Source of the DNA: an uncultured Collinsella sp.
GTDB lineage: Bacteria > Actinomycetota > Coriobacteriia > Coriobacteriales > Coriobacteriaceae
Direction: 5' to 3'
DNA length: 64,000 nucleotides
Assembly: GCA_900541025.1 (NCBI GenBank)
Contig: UQIL01000004.1
Location: 1-64,000, forward strand
Numbering within the stretch: the stretch's first letter is position 1; the number at the start of each line of letters is the position of its first letter. Position numbers and translations under genes: made by a program. The notes below the pieces were generated by a model. The model was not told where the DNA came from. It worked only from the letters and a program-made list of their open reading frames with translations, and made no database searches. Below are positions 62,122 through 64,000 of the stretch, in pieces.

Positions 62122-63471
62122 ATGGACGACCTTTTTTCTGCTTCGACGCGCGAGCGTTCCTTTCAGAATGCGCCGCTTGCGGTGCGCATGCGCCCCAACA
62201 CGCTTGATGAGTATGTGGGCCAGCAAAAGGCCGTCGGTAAGGGCTCATGGCTGCGTGCCGCGATCGAGCACGACGTGCTTTCGAGCGTGATTCTGTACGG
62301 GCCGGCCGGTACGGGTAAGACGACGCTGGCCCACATTATCGCCAACCATACCAAGAGTGAGTTTGTCGAGGTCAGTGCCGTGACGGGCACCGTGAAGGAC
62401 TTGCGTCGCGTGATTGACGAGGCCAAGACACGCCTGAATACGTACGACCGCCGCACCATTCTATTCATCGATGAGATTCACCGTTTCTCTAAGTCGCAGC
62501 AGGATGCTCTGCTGCATGCAGTTGAGAACCGAACCGTCATTATGATTGGCGCTACGACCGAGAACCCGTACTTTGAGGTCAACTCGGCACTGTTGTCGCG
62601 CGGGCGCGTGGTGGAGCTTGAACATCTGAAGGATGAGGATATCGCCACACTCATCGAGCGTGCGCTCGAGGCGCCGCAGGGTTTGAACGGCAAGTTCTCG
62701 ACCGATGATGATACGGTCAAGACTATTTGTACGCTGGCTGCGGGCGATGCACGTTCGGCCCTGACGACACTCGAGCTGGCGAGTGAGATTGCCGTCACGC
62801 GTCCTGATACCGAGGGGACGCCGGCTCCGGCGGCGGGGGAGCGATATCCCATCACCGTCGACGATGTGAAGATTGCCAATCCGCGCCGTGGGTTTTCGTA
62901 TGATAAAAACGGTGACATGCACTACGACATTATCAGTGCGTTTATTAAGTCTATGCGCGGTAGCGACCCCGATGCCACGATCTATTGGCTCGCGCGCATG
63001 ATTGATGCGGGGGAGGATCCCAAGTTTATCGCTCGCCGTATTATGATTCAGGCTTCTGAGGACGTTGGCAACGCCGATCCGCAGGCGCTTTTGGTGGCGC
63101 ATGCCGCGTTTAAGTCTGCCGAGGTCATTGGCTATCCCGAGTGCCGTATTAACCTGGCTCAGGCTGCACTCTATGTGTGCTTGGCGCCTAAATCCAACGC
63201 GTGTGAGGCTTCGATCGATGCGGCGCTGGTCGATATCCACTCTAGTGGGCTTCGCGAGGTGCCGAGCTATCTGCGCGATCGCCATCGCCCGGGCAGCGAT
63301 GAATACGGTGTGTATAAGTATCCGCACGATTATCCCGAAGGCTGGGTCGACCAGCGCTATTTACCCGAAGGCTTAGAACGCGGTGCATTTTGGCAGCCTG
63401 CCGGTCGCGGCTGGGAAGAGTGGCGTGTGGAGCAAAGCGAGCGCGACCGTAGCGGCAACGCTCCCAAGTAG
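62122..63471 (+). CDS. rarA: Replication-associated AAA ATPase RarA (MgsA)
   Basis: About 449 residues. Walker A GPAGTGKTTLAHI and Walker B LFIDEIHRFSKSQQDALL with sensor motif GATTENPYFEVNSALLSR are typical; the C-terminal tetramerisation domain (YDIISAFIKSMRGSDPDA) follows. Works at stalled forks. Several in-frame ATGs (62107, 62116, 62122) lack a good ribosome-binding site; 62122 fits the family N-terminus best. A TATACT at 62077 may be its -10. Confidence 0.93.
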   Translation: MDDLFSASTRERSFQNAPLAVRMRPNTLDEYVGQQKAVGKGSWLRAAIEHDVLSSVILYGPAGTGKTTLAHIIANHTKSEFVEVSAVTGTVKDLRRVIDEAKTRLNTYDRRTILFIDEIHRFSKSQQDALLHAVENRTVIMIGATTENPYFEVNSALLSRGRVVELEHLKDEDIATLIERALEAPQGLNGKFSTDDDTVKTICTLAAGDARSALTTLELASEIAVTRPDTEGTPAPAAGERYPITVDDVKIANPRRGFSYDKNGDMHYDIISAFIKSMRGSDPDATIYWLARMIDAGEDPKFIARRIMIQASEDVGNADPQALLVAHAAFKSAEVIGYPECRINLAQAALYVCLAPKSNACEASIDAALVDIHSSGLREVPSYLRDRHRPGSDEYGVYKYPHDYPEGWVDQRYLPEGLERGAFWQPAGRGWEEWRVEQSERDRSGNAPK

Positions 63472-63566
63472 GTCATTGGCGCCTCGCGCATTCCCTTTGG
63501 GTAACTTTCCCCTTCTTTGGGGTACCATAAACAGCGTCTGTATTTCGATTCCTTTGGGAGGCTTGT

Positions 63567-64000
63567 ATGAGTCCCATTCAAATCGCCTTGCTGCTGCTCG
63601 CCGTTGCCGGCGTGTGGGCTGTTATTGAGCTCGCGCTCACGCTGCGCAAGACCCGCACCGTCGTCGACTCGCTCGACAAGACGGTGAGCGACCTCAACAA
63701 CACGCTCGCCGAGGCACAGCCCGTGGTGGCAAAGCTCGATGGCGCCGTTGATGAGCTTACGCCGGCACTTGCCCAGGTGGAGCCGCTCCTTAAGTCGAGC
63801 AAGACTGCCGTTGACGCCCTGACGTCCAACCTCGTTGAGGTTGAGGCGGTCGTTCGCGATATTTCCGAGGTCACGGGCAGCATGGCCGAGGCCAGTAATG
63901 CCGTGTCGAGCGTGACTGATTCTGCGGCCGGCGCCGTGCAGAAGCTCTTCAATAAGGTGAAGGCTCCTGCAGCCGACGCCGAGCGCAAGCTTTCCGCTGC
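63567..64000 (+). CDS. DUF948-like membrane protein (3' end beyond window)
   Basis: 144 codons are visible. It starts MSPIQIALLLLAVAGVWAVI, a single N-terminal helix, then a heptad-rich helical region (TVSDLNNTLAEAQPVVAKL, AVVRDISEVTGSMAEAS) as in DUF948 proteins, thought to be membrane-anchored coiled coils of unknown role. GGGAGG lies 7 nt before the ATG. The gene runs off the window. Confidence 0.75.
   Translation, partial: MSPIQIALLLLAVAGVWAVIELALTLRKTRTVVDSLDKTVSDLNNTLAEAQPVVAKLDGAVDELTPALAQVEPLLKSSKTAVDALTSNLVEVEAVVRDISEVTGSMAEASNAVSSVTDSAAGAVQKLFNKVKAPAADAERKLSA

Overview
The window reads as chromosomal DNA of a GC-rich Gram-positive actinomycete, most likely a Coriobacteriia gut bacterium close to Collinsella. 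This is inferred from remembered protein character and gene order, not from a search. Support comes from GC-rich third positions, a SepIVA-like gene beside DUF177-rpmF, a Pel-type exopolysaccharide locus without outer-membrane parts, and many extended -10 promoters. The window contains no rRNA, CRISPR array, prophage or recognisable transposase.

Region 1 (about 0.2-11.3 kb) is the accessory highlight. Eight tightly coupled plus-strand genes form one apparent operon: a Pel-like set (SDR-fused PelD, PelE, PelA deacetylase, PelF, PelG) continuing without a break into a CotH-family lipoprotein, a VTC-domain protein and a DUF4956 membrane protein. PelD keeps an RxxD c-di-GMP inhibitory-site motif but has a degenerate GGDEF. 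An imperfect palindrome of about 100 bp closes the locus.

Region 2 (11.5-17.5 kb) holds a PLP-fold protein lacking the Schiff-base lysine, a ModE-type HTH regulator, guaB, and leuS behind a very long leader hairpin. Region 3 (17.5-29.2 kb) is the rimP-nusA-infB-rbfA-nrnA-truB-ribF-dnaG-rpoD information-processing run, with an intrinsic terminator between its promoter and rimP. Region 4 (29.2-44.6 kb) holds tRNA-Asn, asp23-fakA-recG-rsmD-coaD, sepIVA-like-DUF177-rpmF-plsX-acpP-rnc and smc-ftsY-ffh: tRNA supply, lipid synthesis, ribosome maturation, chromosome and protein-targeting functions in a conserved order.

Region 5 (44.6-53.8 kb) is mixed: a DUF134-NifX fusion with palindromic operators, thyA-folA, a SpoU methyltransferase, a MATE transporter, a cobalamin adenosyltransferase with an in-frame stop at codon 5, ftsH, a DUF523 gene and a GldA-type dehydrogenase. 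Region 6 (53.9-64 kb) has an isoleucine T-box controlling ileS, then lspA-rluD, a processive GT2 synthase, an orphan A24 prepilin peptidase, a dGTPase-like HD protein, rarA and the start of a DUF948 protein.

The best candidate for something undescribed is the joining of the c-di-GMP-responsive Pel machinery to the CotH-VTC-DUF4956 module. The cobalamin adenosyltransferase nonsense codon, the lysine-less PLP protein, the NusA Cys/His tail and the DUF134-NifX operator pair are also worth checking.
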